A stretch of 64,000 nucleotides of DNA, taken from the NCBI GenBank assembly GCA_963668535.1, contig OY764867.1, forward strand, positions 992,001 through 1,056,000, given 5' to 3'. Below the pieces are notes generated by a model. That model had not been told where the DNA came from, made no database searches, and saw only the letters and a list, made by a program, of their open reading frames with translations. Made by a program: the position numbers and the translations under genes. This document shows positions 52,279-61,181 of the stretch, in pieces. Every line of letters begins with the position of its first letter. Within the stretch, counting starts at the first letter, position 1. Source of the DNA: F22 sp963668535. Its GTDB lineage: Bacteria > Bacteroidota > Bacteroidia > Bacteroidales > Bacteroidaceae.

Positions 52279-52399
52279 CGAATAATATTGCTTTCAACAT
52301 AGCATTCTATGATAAAATAGCGAGTTTTTACTTGAAATACATTTTTTTAACAAGATGGAAATGAAATAAACCACTCTGTTTCAGCATCTTTACACAAGT

Positions 52400-53251
52400 T
52401 TATTCTACCCTATTTTCATGGTAAGTTATAGAATACCTAAGCGGGGTACATGCTTCAAAATACCCTAGATAATCTTCATCTGTATAGAAAGGAATAGGAT
52501 TAGAAGATGAATTTTCACCCACCATAAGAGACATTAAATAATAATAGGTCTCCCTGTCTATTTGACGCATTTCAACTATTAAAGTTTCTCCATCTGTTAT
52601 AAAATCATCTGGTTCGTTTTCGGCCGAATCCTCAGACGACATGCAATGCTGCAAAGCATAAATACGATTTCCATCTTCACCTTCATCAGAACGAATACTC
52701 CAACCATAAGCATCACCATTCTCACGCTTTATAAGAAAATGATAGTAATTTTCTTCATTTGGACTATCTAACCAATCAAAAGTCAAAAATAGAGATTGAT
52801 TATCTCCAACCAAGTCAACCCACTCAAATTTAAGATTTTCTATTTCAACAGGAGCAGATAAAGTACTGACACCTTGAATAACTTCTTCACCCACTGTAGC
52901 ACTCACAGTATACTTTACCCCATATACTCCTCCAACCATATGATTTAGTGCATCTAATGCTACAAAGCGATTACTCTCCAAAGGTTTTCTAGTTAACATG
53001 TATTGCGATCCATCATCACCAATCACTATCAATTGCGCATCAATAACATCGACTTTAGCATCAGTTGGAGTAGCTACATCAACTGTCTTTTCCAAAATAA
53101 AAACAATGGAATCTGGTGTAATAATTCCATTCATGACTAGTTTAGGCGGTACATGACGATAATCGACACTGATCTCGCGCTCACAACTAGTTGCACAAAG
53201 TAGTGCTACTAACACATAAAATAGATTCCTCCATAAAAGATTTCTTTTCAT
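52400..53251 (-). CDS. DUF4249-family lipoprotein
   Basis: 283 residues with a lipoprotein signal (LVALLCATSC). A DUF4249 fold follows: CEREISVDYRHVPPKLVMNGIITPDS is the characteristic start, with Ig-like strands and a C-terminal WNEEN-like region. DUF4249 lipoproteins are nearly always paired with a TonB-dependent receptor and may act as its surface partner, like a SusD analogue. Here the receptor gene lies 11 bases upstream on the same strand. The frame could begin at a TTG at 53254, but ATG at 53251 is used. The substrate is unknown. Confidence 0.85.
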   Translation of the reverse strand: MKRNLLWRNLFYVLVALLCATSCEREISVDYRHVPPKLVMNGIITPDSIVFILEKTVDVATPTDAKVDVIDAQLIVIGDDGSQYMLTRKPLESNRFVALDALNHMVGGVYGVKYTVSATVGEEVIQGVSTLSAPVEIENLKFEWVDLVGDNQSLFLTFDWLDSPNEENYYHFLIKRENGDAYGWSIRSDEGEDGNRIYALQHCMSSEDSAENEPDDFITDGETLIVEMRQIDRETYYYLMSLMVGENSSSNPIPFYTDEDYLGYFEACTPLRYSITYHENRVE

Positions 53252-53262
53252 CAAACTAATAA

Positions 53263-55377
53263 TTAAAATGTTAACTGATAAGAAACAAATGGAATTGCTC
53301 CATACAAAGAAGTCATCATAGCTTTCATACCTGATGTTTTCTGTCTATCTTCTGAAAATTGAATAACATATGGATTATAGTGATTATATGCATTATACAA
53401 CCCAAAATGCCAGACGACTCGACGAGTCGCATGTTTTGGCTTCATATGGTATGCTGCACTGATGTCCAATCGATGATAATCTGGAGTTCTATAACCATTT
53501 CGTTCACTATAATAAAAAACCGTTTCACCATCCTGCTGATATTTCGCACTTGGTGCAGAATAAGCCTGTCCAGTAACAAACATCCAATTAGCAGACAAAT
53601 CCCACTTTTTATTGAGACGATACATAGCTACAACAGAAATATCGTGTGTGCGATCATTGCTGGCCTTATACCAACGTCCTTGATTGACATTGTTTATCTT
53701 TAATTCACTACGCGACCATGTGTAACTTACCCACCCTGTTAAAGGGCCTTTATCCTTAGACATATTCACCTCCAAGCCATATGCTCGTCCTCGTCCACTA
53801 GCCAAAAGACGTTCCATTTCGATTTCAGTATCAAAACCTATCCCATCTCGGTAATCCAAAGAATGATTTAGCCATTTGTAATAAGCTTCTATATTAGTGG
53901 AATACATGCCATCTAGCCATTCACCTACCCAGCCTAAACAAACCTGATCAGCAGTCTCTGGTTTTATAAGGTTACTGCTAAAAGTGTATCGGGTATAAGG
54001 AAAGTTTGTCACAGCATTCTGTATGGCATGAACATTTTGAGTCAAGTGACTATAACCCAACTTAAAACTATGTTTTGAATTAATTCTATAGGTATAAGCC
54101 ATACGAGGATCAAGTCGCCAAAATGTTTTTTCAATATGTTTGTGCGCATCTTCCCAACAAGAAACAATATTGTACTGTTCATCCAATGTATAATATGGGC
54201 TTCCCCCCATGGCAGCAAATCCATTGAGTCGAACGCCAAGACTTAAGAGGTGTTTATGTGTTATTGTCCAATCGTACTGACACCACACAGCTAATTCAGC
54301 ACCATAGCGTACTTCTTTTTCTATCAAATTGTTAAAAGTCCATTCCCCTGTAATTGCCTTATCTGACATCAAATGTATACCAACATGCATACCATGTGCC
54401 TCATTAGGCTGATAATGAAAATCTTGTTTAATTCCACTTTGCTGCACGCTACCATGTATGGCAGCATCTGTATTTAAGATACTCATTTCTGTACTAGAAG
54501 CATAACGCCCTAGGACAAAACTAGTATTGGAAATCCAATCTGCATTGATTGCATGAAACCAGCGCAATGACATACACTGATTCTGCCAATCCATATCTGC
54601 AAGATCATCTACGCCCAAGTTATCATTTCCATGATATGCTGATAAAAACAATTTATTCTTATCACTAAAAGAATAAGAAAAACGACCATTTAAATCATAA
54701 AAATAAAGCTTCGTATCTTTATATTTTTCTTGTGTTTTAAGAAACAAATCAAAATACGTACGTCTTCCAGACAAAGCATAACTAAATCGTCCAGATGTCC
54801 CTCTAAGATGAGCACTTGCAGATAACAGGCCAACATTGATATCACCAGCTAAGTGAGTACCTTGCCCATCACGTTGTTGAATATCCATTAAAGAAGACAA
54901 GCGATCTCCAAACTGAGCTGGCATAATCCCTTTATACATCTGAGCATCTAATAGGGCCGCTGAATTAAAGACCGAAAAAAATCCTAAAATATGCCCCGGT
55001 TGCATAACAGGAGCTCCATCTAATAAAATGAGATTCTGTGTCGTACTACCTCCACGCACATTAAACCCACTTGTACCATCGCTTTCAGCCTTTACACCAG
55101 GCATCAATTGAAACGATTTTACCAAGTCACGTTCTCCTAATAAAGTTGGGAGACGCTCTAGTTCTTTTACCCGAAAGGTTGTCACACCCATCTCTGTTGT
55201 TTTTAAACTTCGATTTCGACGAGCACTTGTAACAACAACTTCTTGCAAACGAAATGAGTCAGCATACAGAGAATCCATTACTTCTACTTGTCTCATTGAA
55301 ATACTAGTAGGCTTTTTTTGCCCCCACAATACAGAAGATAATGAACACAATATTATAAAACACAATCGACACTTCAT
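53263..55377 (-). CDS. TonB-dependent outer-membrane receptor (DUF4249 partner)
   Basis: A 704-residue receptor with a signal peptide (CLCFIILCSLSSVLWGQ-like). A short linker precedes the plug domain (LQEVVVTSARRNRSLKTTEMG...GFNVRGGSTTQNLILLDGAPV). A 22-strand barrel follows, ending in the aromatic VSYQLTF. The usual N-terminal carboxypeptidase-like domain of the DUF4249-linked class is missing, so the plug starts almost directly after the signal. The plug is otherwise complete. The operon has two genes; no exact -7 element was found upstream. Confidence 0.93.
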   Translation of the reverse strand: MKCRLCFIILCSLSSVLWGQKKPTSISMRQVEVMDSLYADSFRLQEVVVTSARRNRSLKTTEMGVTTFRVKELERLPTLLGERDLVKSFQLMPGVKAESDGTSGFNVRGGSTTQNLILLDGAPVMQPGHILGFFSVFNSAALLDAQMYKGIMPAQFGDRLSSLMDIQQRDGQGTHLAGDINVGLLSASAHLRGTSGRFSYALSGRRTYFDLFLKTQEKYKDTKLYFYDLNGRFSYSFSDKNKLFLSAYHGNDNLGVDDLADMDWQNQCMSLRWFHAINADWISNTSFVLGRYASSTEMSILNTDAAIHGSVQQSGIKQDFHYQPNEAHGMHVGIHLMSDKAITGEWTFNNLIEKEVRYGAELAVWCQYDWTITHKHLLSLGVRLNGFAAMGGSPYYTLDEQYNIVSCWEDAHKHIEKTFWRLDPRMAYTYRINSKHSFKLGYSHLTQNVHAIQNAVTNFPYTRYTFSSNLIKPETADQVCLGWVGEWLDGMYSTNIEAYYKWLNHSLDYRDGIGFDTEIEMERLLASGRGRAYGLEVNMSKDKGPLTGWVSYTWSRSELKINNVNQGRWYKASNDRTHDISVVAMYRLNKKWDLSANWMFVTGQAYSAPSAKYQQDGETVFYYSERNGYRTPDYHRLDISAAYHMKPKHATRRVVWHFGLYNAYNHYNPYVIQFSEDRQKTSGMKAMMTSLYGAIPFVSYQLTF

Positions 55378-55398
55378 ATTCTATCGGATTTAACTGAT

Positions 55399-55436
55399 AC
55401 AAGCAGTTTTACCAGATAAATCTAGTAAAACTGCTT
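55399..55436 (-). terminator. waaA terminator
   Basis: CAAGCAGTTTTAC and GTAAAACTGCTTG pair across the centre (55399-55436), with a small internal mismatch. It lies between waaA and the TonB receptor gene. Confidence 0.75.
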
Positions 55437-55441
55437 GAATA

Positions 55442-56662
55442 TCATAAATTTATTTTAGATAAAATTCGATCTGTAGCTCCAGCCTGCCCCTTGACATATG
55501 TATCGGAACGTTCGCCAGTCAATCGTAAATAATCTGGTTCTGTAATGAAACGATCCATCAAAGCATCAAATTCTCCTGCACAAGAAATAGAAAAACCTGC
55601 TTTTGCATCAATCAAAGCAGCTGCCTCAATAAATTTGCTATATTTAGGGCCAAAAATAACAGGGACACCATAAACCGCTGCTTCCAGCGTATTGTGCAGA
55701 CCAGCTCCAAATGCACCTCCAATATAAGCTACATCACAATATCTGTAGATTGTAGAAAGCAACCCAAAGCAATCAATAATCAAGCAATCAGCTTCTATAA
55801 CATTATCCATAGTTGCTTTTGAGTGCAAAACATACGGGCGCTTTAATTTGTTTACAATCTCTACAATATGGGCATCATCGATAACATGAGGTGCTATAAT
55901 CAATTTCATTTCAGGGTGCCGATTAAAGTAATCTATAAAAATATCCTCATCTGGCGCCCATGAACTTCCAGCACACACAGTAAAAGCATTTCCTCTAAAT
56001 TTTTCAACTAACGGCAAAGGCTCTGTTTGCTCTTTGATTTCTAACACGCGGTCAAAACGAGTATCACCCACAACACTGACATTCTTTATGTTTAGCGTAC
56101 TAAGGAAGCGCTTAGAAGCTTCATTTTGAACAAATAGATAATCAAAATCTTGCAAGACATTGCGATAAGTGCCTCCATACCACTTGAAAAAGATCTGATC
56201 TCTACGAAATATAGAAGAAATACTATATACAGGAATGTGACGGCGCTTAAGTTCATCCAAATAATTCTTCCAAAATTCATACTTGATAAAAAAGGCCATT
56301 TTGGGATTAGTCAAGTCTAAAAATCGGCGTACATTCCGTGGCTTATCCATCGGAAGATAAGTCACCACATCAGCACCTCTATAATGCTTACGTACCTCGT
56401 AGCCAGAAGGCGAAAAGAAAGTAAGCAAAATTTTATAATCAGGATAACGTGCTCTTATCTTCTCAATAAGAGGACGTCCTTGTTCAAATTCTCCTAATGA
56501 AGCTGCATGAAACCACAAATATTGGGCTTCAGGATCTATCTGTTGTCTCAATTTATCAAAAACCACAAAGTGTCCTTTAGACATCTTACGAGGCTTTCTA
56601 CTAAAAGGAAAAAGCAGCTGTAGAATGGAGGTATATAGGGTAATAAAAAAATTATATATCAT
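55442..56662 (-). CDS. waaA: 3-deoxy-D-manno-octulosonic acid (Kdo) transferase
   Basis: A 406-residue GT30 enzyme adding Kdo to lipid IVA at the inner membrane. An N-terminal membrane-associated segment (YNFFITLYTSILQLLFPF) precedes the GT30 stretch WFHAASLGEFEQGRPLIEKIR, with its catalytic Glu. FFIKYEFWKNYLDELKRR and the C-terminal YIGGAFGAGLHNTLEAAVYGVPVIFGP complete the GT-B fold. It lies 34 bases after gltX on the same strand. With lpxH it indicates a Gram-negative LPS producer. Confidence 0.95.
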   Translation of the reverse strand: MIYNFFITLYTSILQLLFPFSRKPRKMSKGHFVVFDKLRQQIDPEAQYLWFHAASLGEFEQGRPLIEKIRARYPDYKILLTFFSPSGYEVRKHYRGADVVTYLPMDKPRNVRRFLDLTNPKMAFFIKYEFWKNYLDELKRRHIPVYSISSIFRRDQIFFKWYGGTYRNVLQDFDYLFVQNEASKRFLSTLNIKNVSVVGDTRFDRVLEIKEQTEPLPLVEKFRGNAFTVCAGSSWAPDEDIFIDYFNRHPEMKLIIAPHVIDDAHIVEIVNKLKRPYVLHSKATMDNVIEADCLIIDCFGLLSTIYRYCDVAYIGGAFGAGLHNTLEAAVYGVPVIFGPKYSKFIEAAALIDAKAGFSISCAGEFDALMDRFITEPDYLRLTGERSDTYVKGQAGATDRILSKINL

Positions 56663-56696
56663 AGGAGAAAAGCATTACTTCCTAATAGACAATACA

Positions 56697-58226
56697 CTAA
56701 GCTTCTTTACGAGGTAATACCTCTATAGCTCGTCGCATACGACGTAAAGTTTCGTCTTTACCGATAAAAGCAGATATATCAAACATATGAGGCCCTTTAC
56801 CCTCACCAACAAGAGACAAACGCCATGCATTCATAATATTTCCTAGGTGGTATTCATTCTTTGCAATCCAAGCGCCAACTTCTTTCTCTTGATTTTCTGA
56901 AGAAAAATCTTCCATTTTTTCTAGGAAATCAGCGAGTTCTCCCATTAGGGTTGGAGAATCAGCTTTCCAGCGTTTTTTTACGGTCTTTCCATCATACTCA
57001 ACAGGAGCAACAAAGAAAAAACGACACATAGGCACAAGCTCTGGAATAAAGTTAACACGCCCTTTCATCAAATCTATAACAGTTATAGCTTGTTCAGTCG
57101 TAACCTCAACACCCTCACTAGACATGAGCCCTATAAATTGAGGAGCTATTGAGGCATTGTCCATATGCAAGATGTATTCGTGGTTGAACCAACGTCCTTT
57201 TTCATAATCGAATTTAGCTCCAGACTTATTACATCGATTCAAATCAAACAATTCAATAAGACGATCCATTGACATCAACTCTTCATCTGTACCTGGATTC
57301 CATCCCAAAAGAGCTAAAAAGTTGACTACAGCCTCTGGTAAATATCCAGATTCACGATATCCAGAAGACACATCACCTGATTTTGGGTCGGTCCACTCCA
57401 AAGGAAATACTGGAAACCCTAAACGATCTCCATCGCGCTTACTCAACTTACCGTTACCTTCTGGCTTCAACAATAAAGGAAGATGAGCGAAAGAGGGAGC
57501 CACGTCAGCCCATCCAAATGCTTCATACAACAAGACATGTAATGGAGCAGATGGCAACCATTCTTCCCCACGAATAACGTGAGTAATTTTCATCAAATGG
57601 TCATCAACAATATTAGCCAAGTGATAAGTGGGCAATTCATCTACTGACTTATACAAGACTTTATCATCTAAAACAGATGAGTTAATAACCACTTCTCCAC
57701 GAATCAAATCATTGACAATAACATCGCGTCCTGGTTCGATTAGAAAGCGAACAACATAATTATTCCCATTGGCGATCAATCGTTCCACTTCTTCTTTAGG
57801 CAAAGTCAAAGAATTATTCATCAAATTACGCGTAGTGGCATCATATTGAAAGTTCTTGATTTCTTCACGTTTAGCCGTCAACTCTTCTGGTGTATCAAAA
57901 GCAATATAAGCCTTACCAGATTGTAGTAACACGTCTACATATTTCTTATAAATCTCACGACGCTCAGATTGACGATATGGACCATACTCACCACCGATAT
58001 GTACCCCCTCATCAAATTCAATACCTAACCACTGAAAAGCTTCAATAATATAGTTCTCTGCCCCAGGCACAAAACGATGACTATCTGTATCTTCTATGCG
58101 AAGAATCATCTGACCTCCATGCTTACGTGCAAAAAGGTAATTATACAAGGCAGTACGAACACCACCAATATGCAATGGCCCTGTTGGGCTAGGTGCAAAG
58201 CGCACACGAACTTGCTGTTCTGTCAT
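56697..58226 (-). CDS. gltX: Glutamyl-tRNA synthetase
   Basis: A 509-residue class Ib synthetase for tRNA-Glu. The HIGH motif is HIGG (19-22) after RFAPSPTGPL, and the KMSKS motif is KLSKRDGD near 258. The C-terminal anticodon-binding helices follow. A frame extends upstream to 58406 but crosses the -7 element TACTTTTGC (58268-58276, complement) and overlaps the divergent pgpH-like gene, so MTEQQVRVRF at 58226 is the start. waaA follows in the same transcript. Confidence 0.96.
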   Translation of the reverse strand: MTEQQVRVRFAPSPTGPLHIGGVRTALYNYLFARKHGGQMILRIEDTDSHRFVPGAENYIIEAFQWLGIEFDEGVHIGGEYGPYRQSERREIYKKYVDVLLQSGKAYIAFDTPEELTAKREEIKNFQYDATTRNLMNNSLTLPKEEVERLIANGNNYVVRFLIEPGRDVIVNDLIRGEVVINSSVLDDKVLYKSVDELPTYHLANIVDDHLMKITHVIRGEEWLPSAPLHVLLYEAFGWADVAPSFAHLPLLLKPEGNGKLSKRDGDRLGFPVFPLEWTDPKSGDVSSGYRESGYLPEAVVNFLALLGWNPGTDEELMSMDRLIELFDLNRCNKSGAKFDYEKGRWFNHEYILHMDNASIAPQFIGLMSSEGVEVTTEQAITVIDLMKGRVNFIPELVPMCRFFFVAPVEYDGKTVKKRWKADSPTLMGELADFLEKMEDFSSENQEKEVGAWIAKNEYHLGNIMNAWRLSLVGEGKGPHMFDISAFIGKDETLRRMRRAIEVLPRKEA

Positions 58227-58267
58227 AATCTTACTAGTAAACGATAAATTATTATCTTCTTTTGTGT

Positions 58268-58276
58268 GCAAAAGTA
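58268..58276 (-). promoter_or_regulatory. Putative gltX-waaA -7 element
   Basis: GCAAAAGTA reads TACTTTTGC on the - strand, only 30 bases from the start of the divergent HD-protein gene. Confidence 0.55.
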
Positions 58277-58305
58277 CAAAGTTTTTCGTACTTTTCGACA
58301 CCAAA

Positions 58306-60417
58306 ATGAATGTTATGTTGCAAAATACCCATAAGAAAAGCTCAAAATTCACAAGAAACCACCTATTTAAAGTCATATACTTTGTTATTTTGACTATAGC
58401 TATCATCTACTCTTTACCGAGAGAAGATCAATTTGCTTTTCAATTTGCTCAGAACAAACCTTGGAGATATGAATTACTTACAGCTCCTTTTGATTTCCCA
58501 ATATATAGAGACACTTTAGCTATAGAGAAAGAAAAAGATAGTATTATTCAACACTATATTCCTTATTATTCTCAAAATCAGTCAATGCTAGGTAAGCAAC
58601 TAGCTAATTTGCGTAATAACAACCTCAAAGGCACTCCAACTACTTTGCCAGAATCCTACTTGAAACATGTGGAAAGTCGCCTAAAAATCATCTATGAGAC
58701 AGGCCTACTTAGCAACACAGCCCGAGATAGTTTATCCCAAACAAAAAAAACACATATTCGTTTAGTAAACAAAAGAGTTGCTTTTGTGACTGACATCAAC
58801 AAACTATACACACGCAAAACGGCTTACAAATACCTGATGTCAGCCGATTCTACAAAATATAGTTTGCCTCTACTGGTGAAAGCAGACCTCTCTAGATATT
58901 TACTTCCCAACATAAGCTACGATCAAATCAAGAATGAGACAGCTTTATCAGAGGCTCTAAGCAGCATAAATACGATTAGTGGCACCATTCAACAAGGAGA
59001 ACGAATTGTAGACCGTGGAGAAGTTATTACAGGACATTTATTTCATGTTCTTAATTCATTCAAACAAGAATCTCTTCAAAGAATGGGCTCTCATCGAGAA
59101 GAGAACTTCATTTTGTTAGGACAATCCTTATACGTATGTCTTCTTTTGCTTATTTTCATGTGGTACTTAGAATTGTTTAGAAGTACCTTCTACAAAAAGA
59201 AGAAAAACCTATCTATGCTATTTGTCCTTATCCTACTATACACAGTAGGTACATCTTTGTTGGTACGCCATCCGATTTTCAGCATATACATCATTCCGTT
59301 TTGTATTGCTCCAGTTGTTATCCGCATATTTGTTGATGCACGAACGGCTTTTATGACACATATGATCATAGTATTGCTCTGTGCAATACCACTACAATTT
59401 CCCTATGAATTTATAGTACAACAGATCATTGCAGGACTTATAGCAATATACAGTCTAAAAGAGTTTAGTAACCGTTCTCACTTACTTAGAACGACCTTAT
59501 TTGTAGTCTTAACCTACATTGTTGTATACTTGTGTTTAGAGCTTATAGCAGGCACACGACTACAGGACATTACTTATGGACGATTAATGCTATACGTTAT
59601 AAATGGGATACTATTGCTCTTCACTTATCCAATTATGATTCTTATAGAACGCTTCTTCGGATTTATATCCAGCGTCACACTTGTAGAATTATCTAACAGT
59701 AACCTGCCTTTATTAAAAAGACTTTCGCAAGAAGCACCTGGAACTTTCCAACATAGTATACAAGTTTCCAACTTAGCATCTGAAGCAGCTTTACAAATTG
59801 GCGCTGATAGTCAACTAGTCAGGACAGGGGCTATGTATCACGACATTGGTAAGATGCTAGACCCAACTTACTTTACCGAAAATCAATCTGGGTTCAACCC
59901 ACACAGTTTACTCGATTATAAGCAAAGTGCTCAAACAGTCATCCGGCATATTACTGAGGGGATGAAAATGGCAGACAAATATAACCTACCAGATGCAGTC
60001 AAACAATTTATAACAACTCATCATGGTGCAGGAAAAGCAAAGTATTTCTATATTTCATGGAAAAATGACCATCCAGATGAACCTGTAGATGAACATATAT
60101 TTAGCTACCCAGGACCTAATCCACAAACTAAGGAACAGGGAATTTTAATGATGGCCGATTCTATCGAAGCAGCCTCGCGTAGTTTGCCAGAATACACTGA
60201 AGAAAACATTTCGGAAGTTGTAGATAAAATAATCAACTCACAAATCAAAGAGGGATTTATGGATGAATGCCCTCTAACAATGCGAGAAATCAGTACTATT
60301 CGTGAAACCTTCAAAGAGAAATTGAAGATTATGCACCATACTCGAGTAAGCTACCCCACTCTAAACGAAACAGAAGAAAAAGAAGTGTCCTCTTCTAGAG
60401 ATATAATCAAAGAATAA
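58306..60417 (+). CDS. pgpH: 7TM-HD family cyclic-di-AMP phosphodiesterase (PgpH-like)
   Basis: About 703 residues. One N-terminal membrane helix (VIYFVILTIAIIYSLP) is followed by a large extracytoplasmic 7TMR-HDED domain of about 230 residues. Seven further helices cover about 265-470, and a cytoplasmic HD domain follows. The metal site shows AMYHDIGKM (about 509-517), TTHHGAGKA (about 569-577) and MADSIEAASRS. Related PgpH enzymes hydrolyse c-di-AMP to pApA. Start codons at 58306 and 58315 are equally plausible; an upstream GTG at 58264 would overlap the gltX promoter. With cdaA at 37-38 kb the window holds a predicted synthesis/degradation pair. Confidence 0.9.
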   Translation: MNVMLQNTHKKSSKFTRNHLFKVIYFVILTIAIIYSLPREDQFAFQFAQNKPWRYELLTAPFDFPIYRDTLAIEKEKDSIIQHYIPYYSQNQSMLGKQLANLRNNNLKGTPTTLPESYLKHVESRLKIIYETGLLSNTARDSLSQTKKTHIRLVNKRVAFVTDINKLYTRKTAYKYLMSADSTKYSLPLLVKADLSRYLLPNISYDQIKNETALSEALSSINTISGTIQQGERIVDRGEVITGHLFHVLNSFKQESLQRMGSHREENFILLGQSLYVCLLLLIFMWYLELFRSTFYKKKKNLSMLFVLILLYTVGTSLLVRHPIFSIYIIPFCIAPVVIRIFVDARTAFMTHMIIVLLCAIPLQFPYEFIVQQIIAGLIAIYSLKEFSNRSHLLRTTLFVVLTYIVVYLCLELIAGTRLQDITYGRLMLYVINGILLLFTYPIMILIERFFGFISSVTLVELSNSNLPLLKRLSQEAPGTFQHSIQVSNLASEAALQIGADSQLVRTGAMYHDIGKMLDPTYFTENQSGFNPHSLLDYKQSAQTVIRHITEGMKMADKYNLPDAVKQFITTHHGAGKAKYFYISWKNDHPDEPVDEHIFSYPGPNPQTKEQGILMMADSIEAASRSLPEYTEENISEVVDKIINSQIKEGFMDECPLTMREISTIRETFKEKLKIMHHTRVSYPTLNETEEKEVSSSRDIIKE

Positions 60418-60438
60418 ATCCCCAGTATCATTATGATA

Positions 60439-60468
60439 AAGGACAGCTCAATCACTTGAGCTGTCCTT
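60439..60468 (+). terminator. pgpH terminator
   Basis: AAGGACAGCTCAA (60439-60451) pairs perfectly with TTGAGCTGTCCTT (60456-60468) around TCAC. Confidence 0.8.
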
Positions 60469-60528
60469 GCGAATAATCAACTAGTAATAGATGATTGTGG
60501 ATTATATTACGTTTTTCAAGAGATTCTT

Positions 60529-60879
60529 TTATTCTATCGTAAATACAACAAAAGTTGCTTCAAATTGATGATTATCTACATCAATCACCAAAGTATATGT
60601 ACCAGGTTGTAATTCATCTAAATCAAAGGTTACTTGATTGTAACTACTTAAGGAAAGTATTGGATCCTTACCTTCGTCAGAAAACACACGTACATATACT
60701 TCACTTTGTGTTGCATACACATTCAAATTACCCGACTCTATAGAGACTTCTGGATAAAGAATTAGACTTCTTGTTGGTTGTTCCTTCAATATGATTTGAG
60801 TCAAGAACTCTCCATCATTGTCAGCATAGCTAGTGAGTGAGCAGAACAACACTAATGTCATCAAAAGTAATCTCTTCAT
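60529..60879 (-). CDS. Small secreted DUF3244-type protein
   Basis: 116 residues with a signal peptide (MKRLLLMTLVLFCSLTSYA) and a compact Ig-like beta-sandwich. The strands SLILYPEVSIESGNLNVYA, VYVRVFSDEG and LQPGTYTLVIDVDNHQFEATF match the DUF3244 pattern. Role unknown; such proteins are abundant and exported in Bacteroidales. The frame extends upstream to 61008, but the -7 element TACTTTTGC (60920-60928, complement) and the signal peptide fix the start at 60879. It is divergent from a membrane TPR/HTH regulator. Confidence 0.8.
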   Translation of the reverse strand: MKRLLLMTLVLFCSLTSYADNDGEFLTQIILKEQPTRSLILYPEVSIESGNLNVYATQSEVYVRVFSDEGKDPILSLSSYNQVTFDLDELQPGTYTLVIDVDNHQFEATFVVFTIE

Positions 60880-60919
60880 AATTTCAACATTAAACATTAA
60901 TAATAAACCAGTACATGGA

Positions 60920-60928
60920 GCAAAAGTA
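60920..60928 (-). promoter_or_regulatory. Putative DUF3244 gene -7 element
   Basis: GCAAAAGTA reads TACTTTTGC on the - strand, about 40 bases upstream of the chosen ATG. Confidence 0.55.
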
Positions 60929-61154
60929 AGAAAATAAGCCAAACCATTGGAAAAATCTACTTGACAAAAACTTGACACTTTTTCCGACGAATCAAAAACG
61001 ACTGACAATCAGACTATTCTACACACAAATACAAATAGCCTTTACATCTTAAGATTTATAAAGTCTTTATACACAAAAATCAAAACAAAGAAAAAACAGA
61101 ATGCAAAGACTAGAAAAAAGTTCACTTTGCTTATAGAAATGAAAAACAATTACG

Positions 61155-61163
61155 TATTTTTGA
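61155..61163 (+). promoter_or_regulatory. Putative TPR/HTH regulator -7 element
   Basis: TATTTTTGA, 18 bases before the ATG at 61182. Confidence 0.5.
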
Positions 61164-61181
61164 GATTCAAATATTCTACAT

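Larger units (their letters stand above)
60880..61181. other. Divergent control region between DUF3244 and TPR/HTH genes
   Basis: 302 bases, very AT-rich, with TACTTTTGC facing the DUF3244 gene and TATTTTTGA facing the regulator. No gene or clear inverted repeat was recognised. Confidence 0.55.
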
